Assembly (NCBI RefSeq): GCF_022348085.1 | Contig: NZ_JAKRFN010000005.1 | Coordinates: 1-64,000 of the forward strand | DNA length: 64,000 bases | Source of the DNA: Mycobacterium sp. PSTR-4-N | GTDB taxonomy: Bacteria; Actinomycetota; Actinomycetes; Mycobacteriales; Mycobacteriaceae | Reading direction: 5' to 3' | Shown: in pieces, positions 36,818 to 45,923 of the stretch | Numbering within the stretch: position 1 is the stretch's first letter | How the letters are laid out: each line of letters begins with the position of its first letter | Notes under the pieces: generated by a model | Databases searched by the model: none | What the model was told of the DNA's origin: nothing | Seen by the model: only the letters and a program-made list of their open reading frames with translations | Translations under genes and position numbers: made by a program

Positions 36818-37900
36818 ATGCCGACTCCTGCCGCAAACATGCGGCGGCGACTTCGGGGTGCCGCGGCGGCGGCGGCGTGTGCCCTGGTGGCTGTTGGGAT
36901 CAGCGCGCCGGGCGCCGCCGCAGCGAGCGCACGGGAGCTCCTCGCCGCCGCGATCGCCACCACCAAGGGCTCCTACCTCGTCTACAACTTCGGACCCGGC
37001 TTTCCCGCGCCCATGCTCGACGCCTCCGGCCGCTCCTACGAGATGACCAACGGCGGCCGGCTGATGATCATCAAGGCCGCATCGTCGAGGTTGGCTCCGC
37101 GGCTGCTGGCCGATTCCCACACCGGGTTCCAGGCCCGGTGCGAACGCGACCCACGGGCCCGCACCGCCGAGGGACTGCTGCAGGCATCGGAGACCTACTC
37201 ACCGCTGCAGGCATGGCAGGTGTTGGGCCAGCCGACGATCGCGATCAACGCGAACTTCTTCGACGTGCGCGGGCAGCAGGGCGGCTCGTGGAAACAGACC
37301 GGCTGCAGCTCACCGCTGGGCGCCTACGTCGACAACACCCGCACCCTGGGCCGGACGAACGCGGCGGTCACCGGGACGCTGGCGTACGCGGGAAAGCAGG
37401 GGCTCTCGGGCGGCGACGAGAACTGGATGGCGCTCTCGACGATGATCCTGCCGGTGCAGGGTGCGCCGTTCGTGGTCCCACCGACGAGCGACACCGATTA
37501 CGACGCGGCCTCCCCCGTGATCGCCGATCTGCTCGACAAGGGCACGCGTTTCGTCGCGGTGGCCGGCATGCACCTGCTCGCCCCCGGGGACACCGGCCAG
37601 ATGAACGATCCGGGCCCGAGTGCGGCGCGCACCGCGATCGCCTACGTGCGAGATCGCGACGAGATGTACGTGTTCTCCGGCGGCAGCTACACCCCTGACC
37701 AGATCCAGGACCTGTTCCGCGGGCTGGGCAGCGACACTGCGGTCCTGCTCGACGGCGGCGGGTCGACGGCCATCGTGCTGCGCCGCGACACCGGCGGCAT
37801 GTGGGCGGGCGCCGGTTCGCCGCAGGGGTCGTGCGACACACTGGCCGTACTGTGCGATTCGCACGAGCGGGCGCAGCCGGCCTGGCTGGCATTCAACTAG
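36818..37900 (+). CDS. Exported phosphodiester glycosidase family protein (NAGPA domain)
   Basis: 360 residues. A Sec signal peptide ends about residue 35 (GISAPGAAAA-S). The C-terminal NAGPA/DUF2233 signature is GLGSDTAVLLDGGGSTAIVL, with PTIAINANFFDVRGQQGGSWK earlier. NAGPA-type enzymes remove N-acetylglucosamine from phosphodiester-linked glycans. Here a cell-wall sugar phosphodiester (for instance on arabinogalactan linkage or teichoic-like material) is conceivable but unproven. AAAGGA precedes the ATG by eight bases. Confidence 0.85.
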   Translation: MPTPAANMRRRLRGAAAAAACALVAVGISAPGAAAASARELLAAAIATTKGSYLVYNFGPGFPAPMLDASGRSYEMTNGGRLMIIKAASSRLAPRLLADSHTGFQARCERDPRARTAEGLLQASETYSPLQAWQVLGQPTIAINANFFDVRGQQGGSWKQTGCSSPLGAYVDNTRTLGRTNAAVTGTLAYAGKQGLSGGDENWMALSTMILPVQGAPFVVPPTSDTDYDAASPVIADLLDKGTRFVAVAGMHLLAPGDTGQMNDPGPSAARTAIAYVRDRDEMYVFSGGSYTPDQIQDLFRGLGSDTAVLLDGGGSTAIVLRRDTGGMWAGAGSPQGSCDTLAVLCDSHERAQPAWLAFN

Positions 37901-38053
37901 CCGTCGTTCGGGGTGCACGCGAACCTGCCGGTGAGGCGGAGACGTCGCCCGCGGGCGGAGTTCACCGAGCATGGCGGACGGCCACGGGAAATACGTCGTT
38001 TTATACGTTCGACCGATACCTCACCGAGTTCACCGATGGGTAGCTTTTGCAGC

Positions 38054-38431
38054 ATGGCCAAACGTGCTGCACTTGCAGGGTTTGTATCAGCTGCAGCCCT
38101 GTCGATGTCCGTGGGCGCTGCTCCAATGGCGACCGCATCTCCCGCTGTACCCTTCGCGACGAAGGCTCAGCCGACAGACCAGCAATTCGTCGACGCCATC
38201 GCGCCTCTGACCGCCGGTGGGCCGCCCTTCACGATCGACAAGGTCGTCAGTCCACAGGCTGACTGGTACGTCGTCACGATCAACCCGACGACCTACGATC
38301 AGCACTCCTTGGTGATCCTGCAACAATCGACTGGTCCGCTTTCCGTGGTGGCAGGCCCCGGCGGGTATTTCCCCGCGACCACGTTCCCCGATCCGGTGCA
38401 TCGATATCTGACCGGTGTGGGCGCTGCATGA
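38054..38431 (+). CDS. Small secreted protein, unknown function
   Basis: 125 residues from the ATG at 38054 (an upstream in-frame ATG at 38036 is possible). A signal peptide, KRAALAGFVSAAALSMSVGAAPMATASP, is cleaved near ATA-S. The mature part is about 95 residues with PTDQQFVDAIAPLTAGGPPFTI and VTINPTTYDQHSLVILQQ, and has no cysteine or known domain. Base composition is slightly less GC-rich than neighbours, as is the next gene. Confidence 0.65.
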   Translation: MAKRAALAGFVSAAALSMSVGAAPMATASPAVPFATKAQPTDQQFVDAIAPLTAGGPPFTIDKVVSPQADWYVVTINPTTYDQHSLVILQQSTGPLSVVAGPGGYFPATTFPDPVHRYLTGVGAA

Positions 38432-38557
38432 CTGTGAGCAGATCAGCCGCACTCTAGACCTTTCCACGTCCGAGAGCGAGCAGCAGCGCTCGCCGCGTCG
38501 CCCCCACACCGCGCTGGGAACGTCCTACCGGAATTCGTCGACAGATTCGGACAGGGG

Positions 38558-39376
38558 ATGATCCAGAAGGTCGTGGCAGCAGCCGCACTGCTGGGCGCGG
38601 CGGGCGTCCTGGCCGTCGGCTGCTCGGGCTCGAGGTTTGCCGGAAACACCACTCTCGCAACGACACTCACAGCAGCGAGTCCCACCAGCAGCGCACCCCT
38701 CGCGCCCAGTGTGACCGCGGCGCCACCGGCCTCCGATGCCGACGCACACGGATTCCTCGTCTACGGCGGGGGCGCACGGTGCCTGGGTAGCGACGATGCC
38801 GAGATGCTCATGCGGACTGAGAAATCGGCGCTGGTCGTGTGCCGAAGCGAGATCGATCGACTCTATTACCGTGGCTACCGAATTTCGGACGGCGCCTCCA
38901 TCGACCTGCATGAGGTCTTCCGCCGGGGCAACGACTACATTGCCGTCAACGCCGCCGACAACGCACGCTATGTGATCACTCCCAACGGATTTCAGCTGAT
39001 CCAGAACGACACCGTCGTGCTCGACGAACCGGCTGTCGAGACTGGGCCTGGACCTGTGTCGCAGATGCCGGCGCCAGAGGCCACGTCGACGGTGGCGCTC
39101 GGCTCAGCGGCGGACATCGGGCCGGCGTCGCTCGGCTACGGATCGGAACATCCCACCGTGATTTCGATGGGATCGTGCGCCAACACTGTCACTGACATCG
39201 TGTGGCAGAACTGGGGTGGTACGCAGGCTCACGGCAGCGGTCTGGGATGCGTCCAAGTCGGGCAACCCCCGCAATACCAATTGATCGCCTCGGATATCGC
39301 TGTGTGCAGAGGAAAACTCGCCTACCGCACGTTGCAGATCAGTACGAACCCGCCTCAGATCATCTGCGGCGGCTAG
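38558..39376 (+). CDS. Lipoprotein of unknown function
   Basis: 272 residues. The lipobox AVGC is in LLGAAGVLAVGCSGS, followed by a Thr/Ser/Ala-rich linker. The body contains four or more cysteines (ARCLGSDDAE, VVCRSEIDRL, GSCANTV, GCVQVGQ, AVCRGK, IICGG) that may form disulfides outside the membrane. No family was recognised. Its end overlaps the convergent fructosamine-kinase gene by 17 bases. Confidence 0.75.
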   Translation: MIQKVVAAAALLGAAGVLAVGCSGSRFAGNTTLATTLTAASPTSSAPLAPSVTAAPPASDADAHGFLVYGGGARCLGSDDAEMLMRTEKSALVVCRSEIDRLYYRGYRISDGASIDLHEVFRRGNDYIAVNAADNARYVITPNGFQLIQNDTVVLDEPAVETGPGPVSQMPAPEATSTVALGSAADIGPASLGYGSEHPTVISMGSCANTVTDIVWQNWGGTQAHGSGLGCVQVGQPPQYQLIASDIAVCRGKLAYRTLQISTNPPQIICGG

Positions 39377-40136
39377 CCGCCAGAGCGCTCCGAGCCGCCG
39401 CGAGAGTCTGCCGCTCGTAACCCGAGCCGAACAGCACGACGTGGGCCAGCAGCGGGTAGAGCTGGTGCAGACCAAGCCTGTCGCGCCAGCCCTCGGCCAA
39501 CGGCCGGACCTCCTGATAGCCCTCGAGCACCGCGTCCCGATGCGGGCAGCCGAAGAGCGCCAGCATCGCGAGGTCGGTCTCCCGATGCCCGCCGTGTGCA
39601 GCGGGATCGATCAGCACCACTCCGTCGGCGGTCCACATCACGTTGCCGCTCCACAGGTCGCCGTGCAGTCGGCACGGTTCCTCGGCGGGATCGTCGAAAT
39701 GACCTGCTGTACAGCGGGATATGACGGCCTCGACCGCCGCGCGGGTGTCCGGCGCCACCTGCGCCCGCGCCAGCATCGGCGTCAGCCGGTGCTCCGCGTA
39801 GAAGCGCCCCCACGAGCCGTCTCGGCTGTAGCTCATCGGCAATGGCTGCTCGAGTGGACCGAAGAAACCCGACGGCGCGTCCCACTCCGGCGGTGGCGCA
39901 CCGAAGCCGTCGGCGCCGGCCGCGTGGGTGTGTGCCAGCCGTGCGCCGAACGTCCGCGCGGAGGCCCGCTCGGGTGTCACCGTCGCCAGATGCTCCAGCG
40001 TCAAGGACTGTTCGTCCACCGCGACCACCCGGACCACTGGCGCACCCCCGTTCGCAGCCGAAAGCCATTGCAGCCCAACGGCTTCGCAGCGAAAGAACCC
40101 GTCAGGCGCATGCGCGTGACGTTTCACGTGGAACAC
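39360..40136 (-). CDS. Fructosamine kinase family protein (putative deglycase kinase)
   Basis: 258 residues from the GTG at 40136; a GTG at 40127 is possible. The APH/protein-kinase-like fold shows the catalytic motif LHGDLWSGNVMW and the metal-binding LIDPAAHGGHRETDLAMLALFG. QLYPLLAHVVLFGSGY near the end matches the fructosamine-kinase family, which phosphorylates sugar-amine adducts to start protein deglycation. The start is only five bases downstream of the last Mce-associated stop, so it may be transcribed from the mce1 operon. Confidence 0.85.
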   Translation of the reverse strand: MFHVKRHAHAPDGFFRCEAVGLQWLSAANGGAPVVRVVAVDEQSLTLEHLATVTPERASARTFGARLAHTHAAGADGFGAPPPEWDAPSGFFGPLEQPLPMSYSRDGSWGRFYAEHRLTPMLARAQVAPDTRAAVEAVISRCTAGHFDDPAEEPCRLHGDLWSGNVMWTADGVVLIDPAAHGGHRETDLAMLALFGCPHRDAVLEGYQEVRPLAEGWRDRLGLHQLYPLLAHVVLFGSGYERQTLAAARSALAASRRR

Positions 40137-40141
40137 CGGGG

Positions 40142-41056
40142 TTACAGCTGCGGGGTCAGATCGAACGACGTGACCGTCGACATGCGGGTGATCAGCCACT
40201 CCCCGCCGTCGCGCTTCATCGTCAGGCGGTAGGACAGGTAGCGCAGCGACGGGATGTTCTTGGTGACGGGACTCGTCGAAATGGAGTTCGTGTAGACGAT
40301 CGCGGTGGCGTCGGTCGGAGCGATCGAGGGCGACACACTCTCGACGGCCGCCCCGACCACCTCGGTCGTGTTGGTGACCTGGGCCTGCTTGTTCGGCTCG
40401 ACGATCGCGTCGATGTACCTGCGGTAGTCGTTGGCGAAGTCGCCGCCGAGGTATCGCGACGCGCGGTCCGCCAGGGCGGGCATGTCGTCGGGGGTGTAGG
40501 TCCACAGCGCGGTGATCGCTGCGGTCGCGGTCCGGGCGATTTCGAGCTTGGTGGTGTTCAGCGCCCGCTGTGCCAGGTAGGGCTGCACCATTGCGCCCGC
40601 GAACGCGCCGCCACCGACGAACAGCACCGAGGCGACGACGGCCGCAACGACCAGCCCGCGCCCCGCGGGGCGGTGCTCCACCATCCGGAACTCGTCGGCA
40701 GGAGTCTCGTCGGCAGGAGTCTCGTCGGCCGCCTCGTCGGGATCGGCGGCCGGCTCGGATTCCGCCGTGGTGTCGACGTCCGACTCGGCCGACGCCGTGT
40801 CCTCAGCACTGACTTCCGGCTTCGGCGTCCGCGCCGCCTTGCCGACCGGCTTCTTCGGCTGATCCGGCGACTGCTCGACCGCCGACGACTCGGGCTCGAG
40901 TCGCTCGACCGTCTCGTCGGGCTGTTCCGCCGCCGCGGGCGCGACCGTGCGGGAGCGCCGAAAAAACCGGCGGCGACGCGGCGGGCTGGCGGGATCGCTG
41001 GGGGCTGCCGAGTCGTCGGTGGTCAGATCACCTGAATCAGGTTGCTGATCTTCCAC
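40142..41056 (-). CDS. Mce-associated membrane protein (Rv0178-like)
   Basis: 304 residues. A long acidic/proline N-terminal region with a repeated ADETP segment (15-base DNA repeat at 40691-40720) precedes one transmembrane helix (GLVVAAVVASVLFVGGGAFAGA). The periplasmic domain contains VTNTTEVVGAAVESVSPS. From memory, M. tuberculosis Rv0178 closes the mce1 operon in the same place. Mce-associated proteins are thought to stabilise the lipid import complex. GTG start, overlapping Rv0177-like by 34 bases. Confidence 0.85.
   Translation of the reverse strand: MEDQQPDSGDLTTDDSAAPSDPASPPRRRRFFRRSRTVAPAAAEQPDETVERLEPESSAVEQSPDQPKKPVGKAARTPKPEVSAEDTASAESDVDTTAESEPAADPDEAADETPADETPADEFRMVEHRPAGRGLVVAAVVASVLFVGGGAFAGAMVQPYLAQRALNTTKLEIARTATAAITALWTYTPDDMPALADRASRYLGGDFANDYRRYIDAIVEPNKQAQVTNTTEVVGAAVESVSPSIAPTDATAIVYTNSISTSPVTKNIPSLRYLSYRLTMKRDGGEWLITRMSTVTSFDLTPQL
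40691..40720. repeat. Two tandem 15-base repeats inside an Mce-associated gene
   Basis: CTCGTCGGCAGGAGT occurs twice in a row, encoding ADETP-ADETP in the cytoplasmic acidic tail. The unit is a multiple of three, so copy-number change would keep the frame. Confidence 0.8.
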
Positions 41057-41574
41057 TGCTGTCCTTCCTTGATCGTCGTGGCGATCCAGCGGCTGCCACT
41101 TTCGACCGTCGTCTTGCCGTCGGGTGACGTCGACGTCGCCTTCGTGGCGATCAGCACGTCGGCGCTACCGTCGTCGTTCCAGCGCTGCACCCCCGCGGCC
41201 AGCACCGTGCCGGTGGTCGGCTCTCCGCGGGCCACCTGCAGCAGGATCTCGTTCTGCTTCTCCTTGAAGGTCTTGGCGAACTCGCCGGTGGCCTGGGCGG
41301 CGATCCGGTCGGCGTAGGCGTTGGCGTGGAACGGATCCAGAGTCATGTACTCGGTCATGAACTCGCGGGCATACCCCAGCGCGGATGCTTCCCGCACCGC
41401 CTCGGTGCGGTCGTGCTCGTGTCGGATCAGCATCAGCGTGCTCGCGGTGATCGCCGCGGCGACCACGAGCGCCACCACGGTCGCGACCACCGGCAGACCC
41501 CAGCGTCGCGGCCGCCGCGGCCGGCTGCCGAAGTAGTCCGCGGCGGTGTCGTCGACCTTGCGTCGCGGACTCAT
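41023..41574 (-). CDS. Mce-associated membrane protein (Rv0177-like)
   Basis: 183 residues, close to the 184 recalled for Rv0177. A basic cytoplasmic start (MSPRRKVDDTAADYFGSRPR) is followed by one transmembrane helix (GLPVVATVVALVVAAAITASTLM) and an NTF2-like extracytoplasmic domain. This ends with TTVESGSRWIATTIKEGQQWKISNLIQV. The ATG at 41574 overlaps the upstream RDD-protein stop by four bases (ATGA). Confidence 0.87.
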   Translation of the reverse strand: MSPRRKVDDTAADYFGSRPRRPRRWGLPVVATVVALVVAAAITASTLMLIRHEHDRTEAVREASALGYAREFMTEYMTLDPFHANAYADRIAAQATGEFAKTFKEKQNEILLQVARGEPTTGTVLAAGVQRWNDDGSADVLIATKATSTSPDGKTTVESGSRWIATTIKEGQQWKISNLIQVI

Positions 41575-42563
41575 TGGCCCGCCGGATTCATCTGCGGCTT
41601 CTTCAGCACGGTCAGGTTCGCCACCTGCCACTGGCCGTTCGGCGCCCGGTCGAAGTCGACGCGCACCGTGGCCGTGATGAACTTCAGCGTCTTGGGATCG
41701 TCCCCGCGCTGCCCTTGCATCGCCAGCAGCATGGACGCCTGATCGGGGGTGACCGGCGGATCAGTGAGCACCGCATGGCTGACGGCCCAGTACTCGTTGG
41801 AGGTGACGCCCGCCTTCTGGGCAGCCTGCTGCTGCGCGATCAGCTGCTCCCGGTAGGTGTCGGTGGTCAGCCCCTGCGCCCGGGCGAAGTCGGCGGGCAT
41901 CGTGTCGGCGCTGTAGCTGAGCATCTGCTCGACGATCCGCGGCCCCTGCTCGTCGATCTGGGCACGCGCCGCGTCGACCGCGCGCTCGTACCGGTAGACC
42001 GTGAGATAGCCGAGGCCCGCCGCGGCCGCGCAGACCACGGCCACCGCGATCAGCACCAGCGCGACCACCCGCCGCATGTTCCGCGCGGGCCGCTCGACGA
42101 CGAGGACCTCGGTGCGGGCCAGCATGTCTGCGAACGTGCGCCGCCGGCGATCCCAGAGCGGCCACAGCCACCCGACGAACACGGCCAGGGTGTCGAGCAG
42201 ATGCGCGAGTTCGCGAACGATCAACCGGCCGAGGCCGACGGTCCCGCCGTCGCCCGCTCCGGCCCGGTCGCGCACCGCGATCCCGCACAGCGCTCGGCCC
42301 AACGTCCAGCCCGTCGCGACCGGAAGTACCAGTCGGTTGACCGCCGTGGCGAACAACGCCACCGCGGCCGCGCCGGTGAACGCCCAGCGCGCCCACCCCT
42401 CGGCCGGCGAGGCGAGAGCCAGCAGCGCCGTCGTCACGATCACCGCCGCACCCGGTAGGACATCGACCAGCAGAGCGCCGGCGCGCGACGACCATGAGGC
42501 CCGGTTCAGCTCCGGCACGTCGGTGTCGGAGACGGAGTCGGTGGTCGGCAGAACCACGGTCAC
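41571..42563 (-). CDS. RDD-domain Mce-associated membrane protein (Rv0176-like)
   Basis: 330 residues. The N-terminal RDD module has transmembrane helices (SRAGALLVDVLPGAAVIVTTALLAL; VALFATAVNRLVLPVATGWTLGRALCGIAV; LAHLLDTLAVFVGWLWPLWDRRRRTFADMLART). A fourth helix (VVALVLIAVAVVCAAAAGLGYL) leads to an NTF2-like Mce-associated domain. GTG start overlaps the preceding stop (GTGA). Expected to be an accessory of the Mce1 complex in the membrane. Confidence 0.86.
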   Translation of the reverse strand: MTVVLPTTDSVSDTDVPELNRASWSSRAGALLVDVLPGAAVIVTTALLALASPAEGWARWAFTGAAAVALFATAVNRLVLPVATGWTLGRALCGIAVRDRAGAGDGGTVGLGRLIVRELAHLLDTLAVFVGWLWPLWDRRRRTFADMLARTEVLVVERPARNMRRVVALVLIAVAVVCAAAAGLGYLTVYRYERAVDAARAQIDEQGPRIVEQMLSYSADTMPADFARAQGLTTDTYREQLIAQQQAAQKAGVTSNEYWAVSHAVLTDPPVTPDQASMLLAMQGQRGDDPKTLKFITATVRVDFDRAPNGQWQVANLTVLKKPQMNPAGQ

Positions 42564-43240
42564 GACGTGACCTGGTCGAGCTTGGCGATGCGGTAGCGGC
42601 CCTCGTCGAACGCCATGGTGGCGCGCAACCGGTAGCCGACCTGCTGGTTTGCTGCCTGGGAGTTGGTGATCTTCACCCGCACGGCGACGAGCACATTGAT
42701 CGACCCGTCGGGGTTGTGCCGCTCGACCGCGGCACGCAGATCGTCGACCGCGACCTTGGCGTTGGCGGCCTGGTACGCCTCGGCGATCACGCTGCCGAAC
42801 AGACCGGCCTGCACCCCGAAGTCACCGGTCGAGCACTCCAGGATCTTCGACTGCGCCACCGTCATCGCCGCGGTGTCGGGCGCGTTGGTGGCCGCGACAC
42901 AGTCCTTGGCGGCGGCCAGTGCGGCATCATCGCTGCGGGCGATCGCCGCGGCACGCTGATTCGCCTTCAACGCGTAGTAGCCACCTGCCGCAGCACCGCC
43001 GGCCAGGAGGAGCAGCGCCGCGGTCAGCCCGGCGACCCAACGGGTGCCGAGCCGCGACTGCCGTCGCGGTTCCGCCGGAGCGTCATCGAGGGACTCCTCG
43101 CCGACCGTCGATTCTGGGTCGACCGTCGAGTCTGGGCCGACCGTCGAGCCTTCGGCGACCGTCGTGTCCTCGTCGGCGGCGCCGTCCTCGGGGGTGTCGA
43201 TGGGGGGGTTCAGCCGGCTGGTGCCAGCATCTCCTTCCAT
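42560..43240 (-). CDS. Mce-associated membrane protein (Rv0175-like)
   Basis: 226 residues. The N-terminal cytoplasmic tail has four hexapeptide repeats of the type TVxxxS (43103-43174 in DNA). One transmembrane helix follows (VAGLTAALLLLAGGAAAGGYYAL), then the Mce-associated domain with a pair of cysteines (AAKDCVAATN and KILECSTG). It overlaps the 3' end of mce1F by 31 bases. Confidence 0.86.
   Translation of the reverse strand: MEGDAGTSRLNPPIDTPEDGAADEDTTVAEGSTVGPDSTVDPESTVGEESLDDAPAEPRRQSRLGTRWVAGLTAALLLLAGGAAAGGYYALKANQRAAAIARSDDAALAAAKDCVAATNAPDTAAMTVAQSKILECSTGDFGVQAGLFGSVIAEAYQAANAKVAVDDLRAAVERHNPDGSINVLVAVRVKITNSQAANQQVGYRLRATMAFDEGRYRIAKLDQVTS
43103..43174. repeat. Four imperfect 18-base tandem repeats
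   Basis: Units starting GACCGTCGA at 43103, 43121, 43139 and 43157 encode acidic hexapeptides (TVAEGS, TVGPDS, TVDPES, TVGEES) in the cytoplasmic tail of the Rv0175-like protein. Confidence 0.8.
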
Positions 43241-44772
43241 CCGTCATCTCCTGGGTTACTCGAGTTCTTCACGTTGTATCTCACCCCGTCGGGCCCGACC
43301 ACCTCGCCGCTCTGTGGGCTGTACGCGGCGGTGCTGCCGGGCGGGCCCTGCGCGGGAGTGTAGATACACGGGTTGGGCTGTTGCCCGCTGCAGCTGACGG
43401 TACCCGAGCCCGGTCGGCTGATCGGATCACTGATCGGTGACGTGCTCAGCGGCGGCGGCAACTTGTCGGCCGGCAGCGGGTTCGTACCGTTGTTCACCGA
43501 CGGTGCCGGTATCACCCGGCCCGGGTCCACGCCCTGGTCGCACCGGGCGCCCGGAGCGGGGCAGGACAGGATCTGGTTGGGATCGCCGTACCAGGGGTTG
43601 GTGCCCAGCGGCACGTAGGGCTCGTTGCTGTGGCATTCCTTCGGCGACGCCGCACGCTTGCCCGGCACATCCGCACACGGGTAGTTGCGGGCACCACGAA
43701 CCACGTTGCCCTGGTAGTCCTTCGGGATCTTGCAGTAGGTACCCGTCGGCAGCGGAGCCATTGATGTGTCAGCGGGCGAGCGCCACTCCGACGCAGGCAG
43801 GAAGCCCGTCATACACGGCGGCGGCAGGTTGATCGACAGACCGAAGTGTATCATACCCTCGTTCTCGAAGATCGTGCCCGCCTGCGTCAGCGATGCCCCC
43901 TGCGGGAGGATCACCAGCGCCTGCTCGAGACCCTTGTTGTAGCGCTTGAGCATGTCGATGACCACCGACAGGTTGGCCAGCGTCTGCGGCAGCGAGTCGC
44001 GGACGTCGGAGAACAATGTGTTCACCTGATCCAGCGTGGGCGCCGCCTGCTGCAGGCCGCTGCGCAGTGCACCGTCCTGCTCGGCGGTCTGGCTCGCGAT
44101 GATGTTCAGATTGCGCGACCACTGCTGGATCGCATCGCCCGATTGCACCTGACTGTTCAGGATGGGCGCAGAGTTGGCGATGATGTCGTTGACCTGCGGC
44201 AGGTTGTCGCGGAACCCTTGGGCCAGGTTCGTCGTCGACTCCACGAGGCGCTGCAGCGACGGACCGAGCCCGCCCACCGCAGCCGACGTCTCGGTCAGCA
44301 GCGAATCGATCTTCTCCTTGGGCAGTACGGCGAGCCCGCGGTTGGCCGCGTCGAGCGCCGGCCCGACCTCGGCCGGCACGGTGCTCTTCGTGATGGTCGA
44401 CCCGGGGCTGAGGTACTGCTTGGTGTCGGCGGCGGGCACCAGATCGAGGTACTGCTCACCGATCGCCGATACCGAGTGAACCTCGGCCGTCACGTCGACC
44501 GGGATCTTCACGTCGTTGCTGATGCTCAGCGTGGCCCGGGCACCGTTCTCGGTCGGCTCGACATCGGTCACCTTGCCGATCTGGGTGCCGCGGTAGGTCA
44601 CGTTGCCGGTCGCGTACAGACCGCCCGAGCGCGGCAGCTGCGTGTAGAGCGTGTACTGCCCGACGCCGGCCAGGCTCGGCAGGCGCAGGTAGTACAGGCC
44701 CAGCACGGCAACCGCCGCCACGGTGAGCACCGTGAAGATGATCAGCTGGATCTTGATGAAGCGGGTCAGCAT
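43210..44772 (-). CDS. mce1F: Mce1F, MCE-domain lipid-import protein
   Basis: 520 residues. The N-terminal anchor is FIKIQLIIFTVLTVAAVAVLG. The MCE/MlaD domain (about 35-120) has NVTYRGTQIGKVTDVEPTENG and AIGEQYLDLVP. A long helical region (about 140-330) forms the predicted needle, and a Pro/Gly/Cys-rich C-terminal tail has six or more cysteines. It is one of six subunits forming a tunnel that carries fatty or mycolic acids across the periplasm. It lies three bases from mce1E. Confidence 0.93.
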   Translation of the reverse strand: MLTRFIKIQLIIFTVLTVAAVAVLGLYYLRLPSLAGVGQYTLYTQLPRSGGLYATGNVTYRGTQIGKVTDVEPTENGARATLSISNDVKIPVDVTAEVHSVSAIGEQYLDLVPAADTKQYLSPGSTITKSTVPAEVGPALDAANRGLAVLPKEKIDSLLTETSAAVGGLGPSLQRLVESTTNLAQGFRDNLPQVNDIIANSAPILNSQVQSGDAIQQWSRNLNIIASQTAEQDGALRSGLQQAAPTLDQVNTLFSDVRDSLPQTLANLSVVIDMLKRYNKGLEQALVILPQGASLTQAGTIFENEGMIHFGLSINLPPPCMTGFLPASEWRSPADTSMAPLPTGTYCKIPKDYQGNVVRGARNYPCADVPGKRAASPKECHSNEPYVPLGTNPWYGDPNQILSCPAPGARCDQGVDPGRVIPAPSVNNGTNPLPADKLPPPLSTSPISDPISRPGSGTVSCSGQQPNPCIYTPAQGPPGSTAAYSPQSGEVVGPDGVRYNVKNSSNPGDDGWKEMLAPAG

Positions 44773-44775
44773 CGC

Positions 44776-45921
44776 TCACTCACCCCTTTCCACCAGGGGT
44801 CCGCCCGGGGCGTCGTGCGGGTTCGGGGTGAACCTCACATCCGGGATCATCGTCTTCGGGTCGCGGCCCCACGACTGCTCGAGTGCCCGCAGCATGCCCG
44901 AGACGCCTGTGCCGCTCAGGATGCCGTTGTCGATGGCCGACAGCGTCAGATCCACCAGGAGCGAGACGTTGATGTAGTCACCGCGAACCACCTTCGGCAC
45001 GTTTTCGATGCTGAACGGTGCGGTGAAGATCAGCTTCAGCGCGCCAAGCAGGTACGGTCCGGCCTTGCCCAGTTCCCGCAGCGGACGCTGCAGGTTGGCC
45101 AGGTTCGTGTTCAGGTCACCGCTGGCCGGGGACAGCGCGTCGTCGGCCGCGTTGCTGATCCGGCCCAGGGCCTGCACCGCGTCGGCGAACAGATCCCGGG
45201 TGTCGGCGAAGTGCTTGATCAGCGGCGGGAACTCGGTCAACACCTGGTCGAGGGTGTCGTTGCGCTGCTCGACGATCGACAGCAACCGGTTCGTCGAATC
45301 GATGGCCCGGGTGATGTCGTCACGCTGCTGGTTGAGCTGATCGGTGAACGTGTCGACCTTGCCCAGGAAATCGCGGATCTGATCCGACCGGCCGTTGAGG
45401 ACGTTGAAGATCTCGGTCTGGATGGTCTCGAGGTTCGACACCCCGCCGCCGGTGAGGATGGAGGCGATGCTCGCCAGCACCCGCTCGGTGGTCGGGAAGG
45501 CCGACGCGTTCTTCAGCGGGATGGTGTCCCCGGTCTCGAGCTTCTCCGGGGACGGGTCCGGCGGCGCGTCGAGCTGCACGTGCTGCGAACCCAGCAAGCT
45601 GGTCTGCCCGATCTTGGCCAGCGTGTTCTTGGGCAGCTGCACCGTCGAATCCAGGTCCAGCGTCAGCGTGGCGACCCAGTTCTTCAGCTCGATGGAGCGC
45701 ACCCGGCCGACGTACACGTCGGCCACCCGCACCCGGCTGTTCACGTTGAGCGCCAACGTGTCCGGGATCTGGACGTAGATCGTCGTGTGGTCGGGTCCGG
45801 TGCCGGGCCCGCCGGGCAGCGGCACGTTCGCGATGCCCTTCCACGATCCGCACGAGGTCAGCACCACGGCTGCCGCGCCGAGCGCCACTGCGCGTCGACT
45901 CAAAGTCGCCAAGCGTCCCAC
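44776..45921 (-). CDS. mce1E: Mce1E/LprK, lipoprotein subunit of the Mce1 complex
   Basis: 381 residues. GTG start. The lipoprotein signal RAVALGAAAVVLTSCGSWKG has lipobox LTSC. The MCE domain includes NSRVRVADVYVGRVRSIELKN and ASLLGSQHVQLDAP (partly degenerate), followed by the helical domain. It corresponds to Rv0173 (lprK). Two bases separate it from mce1D upstream and three from mce1F downstream. Confidence 0.93.
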   Translation of the reverse strand: MGRLATLSRRAVALGAAAVVLTSCGSWKGIANVPLPGGPGTGPDHTTIYVQIPDTLALNVNSRVRVADVYVGRVRSIELKNWVATLTLDLDSTVQLPKNTLAKIGQTSLLGSQHVQLDAPPDPSPEKLETGDTIPLKNASAFPTTERVLASIASILTGGGVSNLETIQTEIFNVLNGRSDQIRDFLGKVDTFTDQLNQQRDDITRAIDSTNRLLSIVEQRNDTLDQVLTEFPPLIKHFADTRDLFADAVQALGRISNAADDALSPASGDLNTNLANLQRPLRELGKAGPYLLGALKLIFTAPFSIENVPKVVRGDYINVSLLVDLTLSAIDNGILSGTGVSGMLRALEQSWGRDPKTMIPDVRFTPNPHDAPGGPLVERGE

Positions 45922-45923
45922 GG

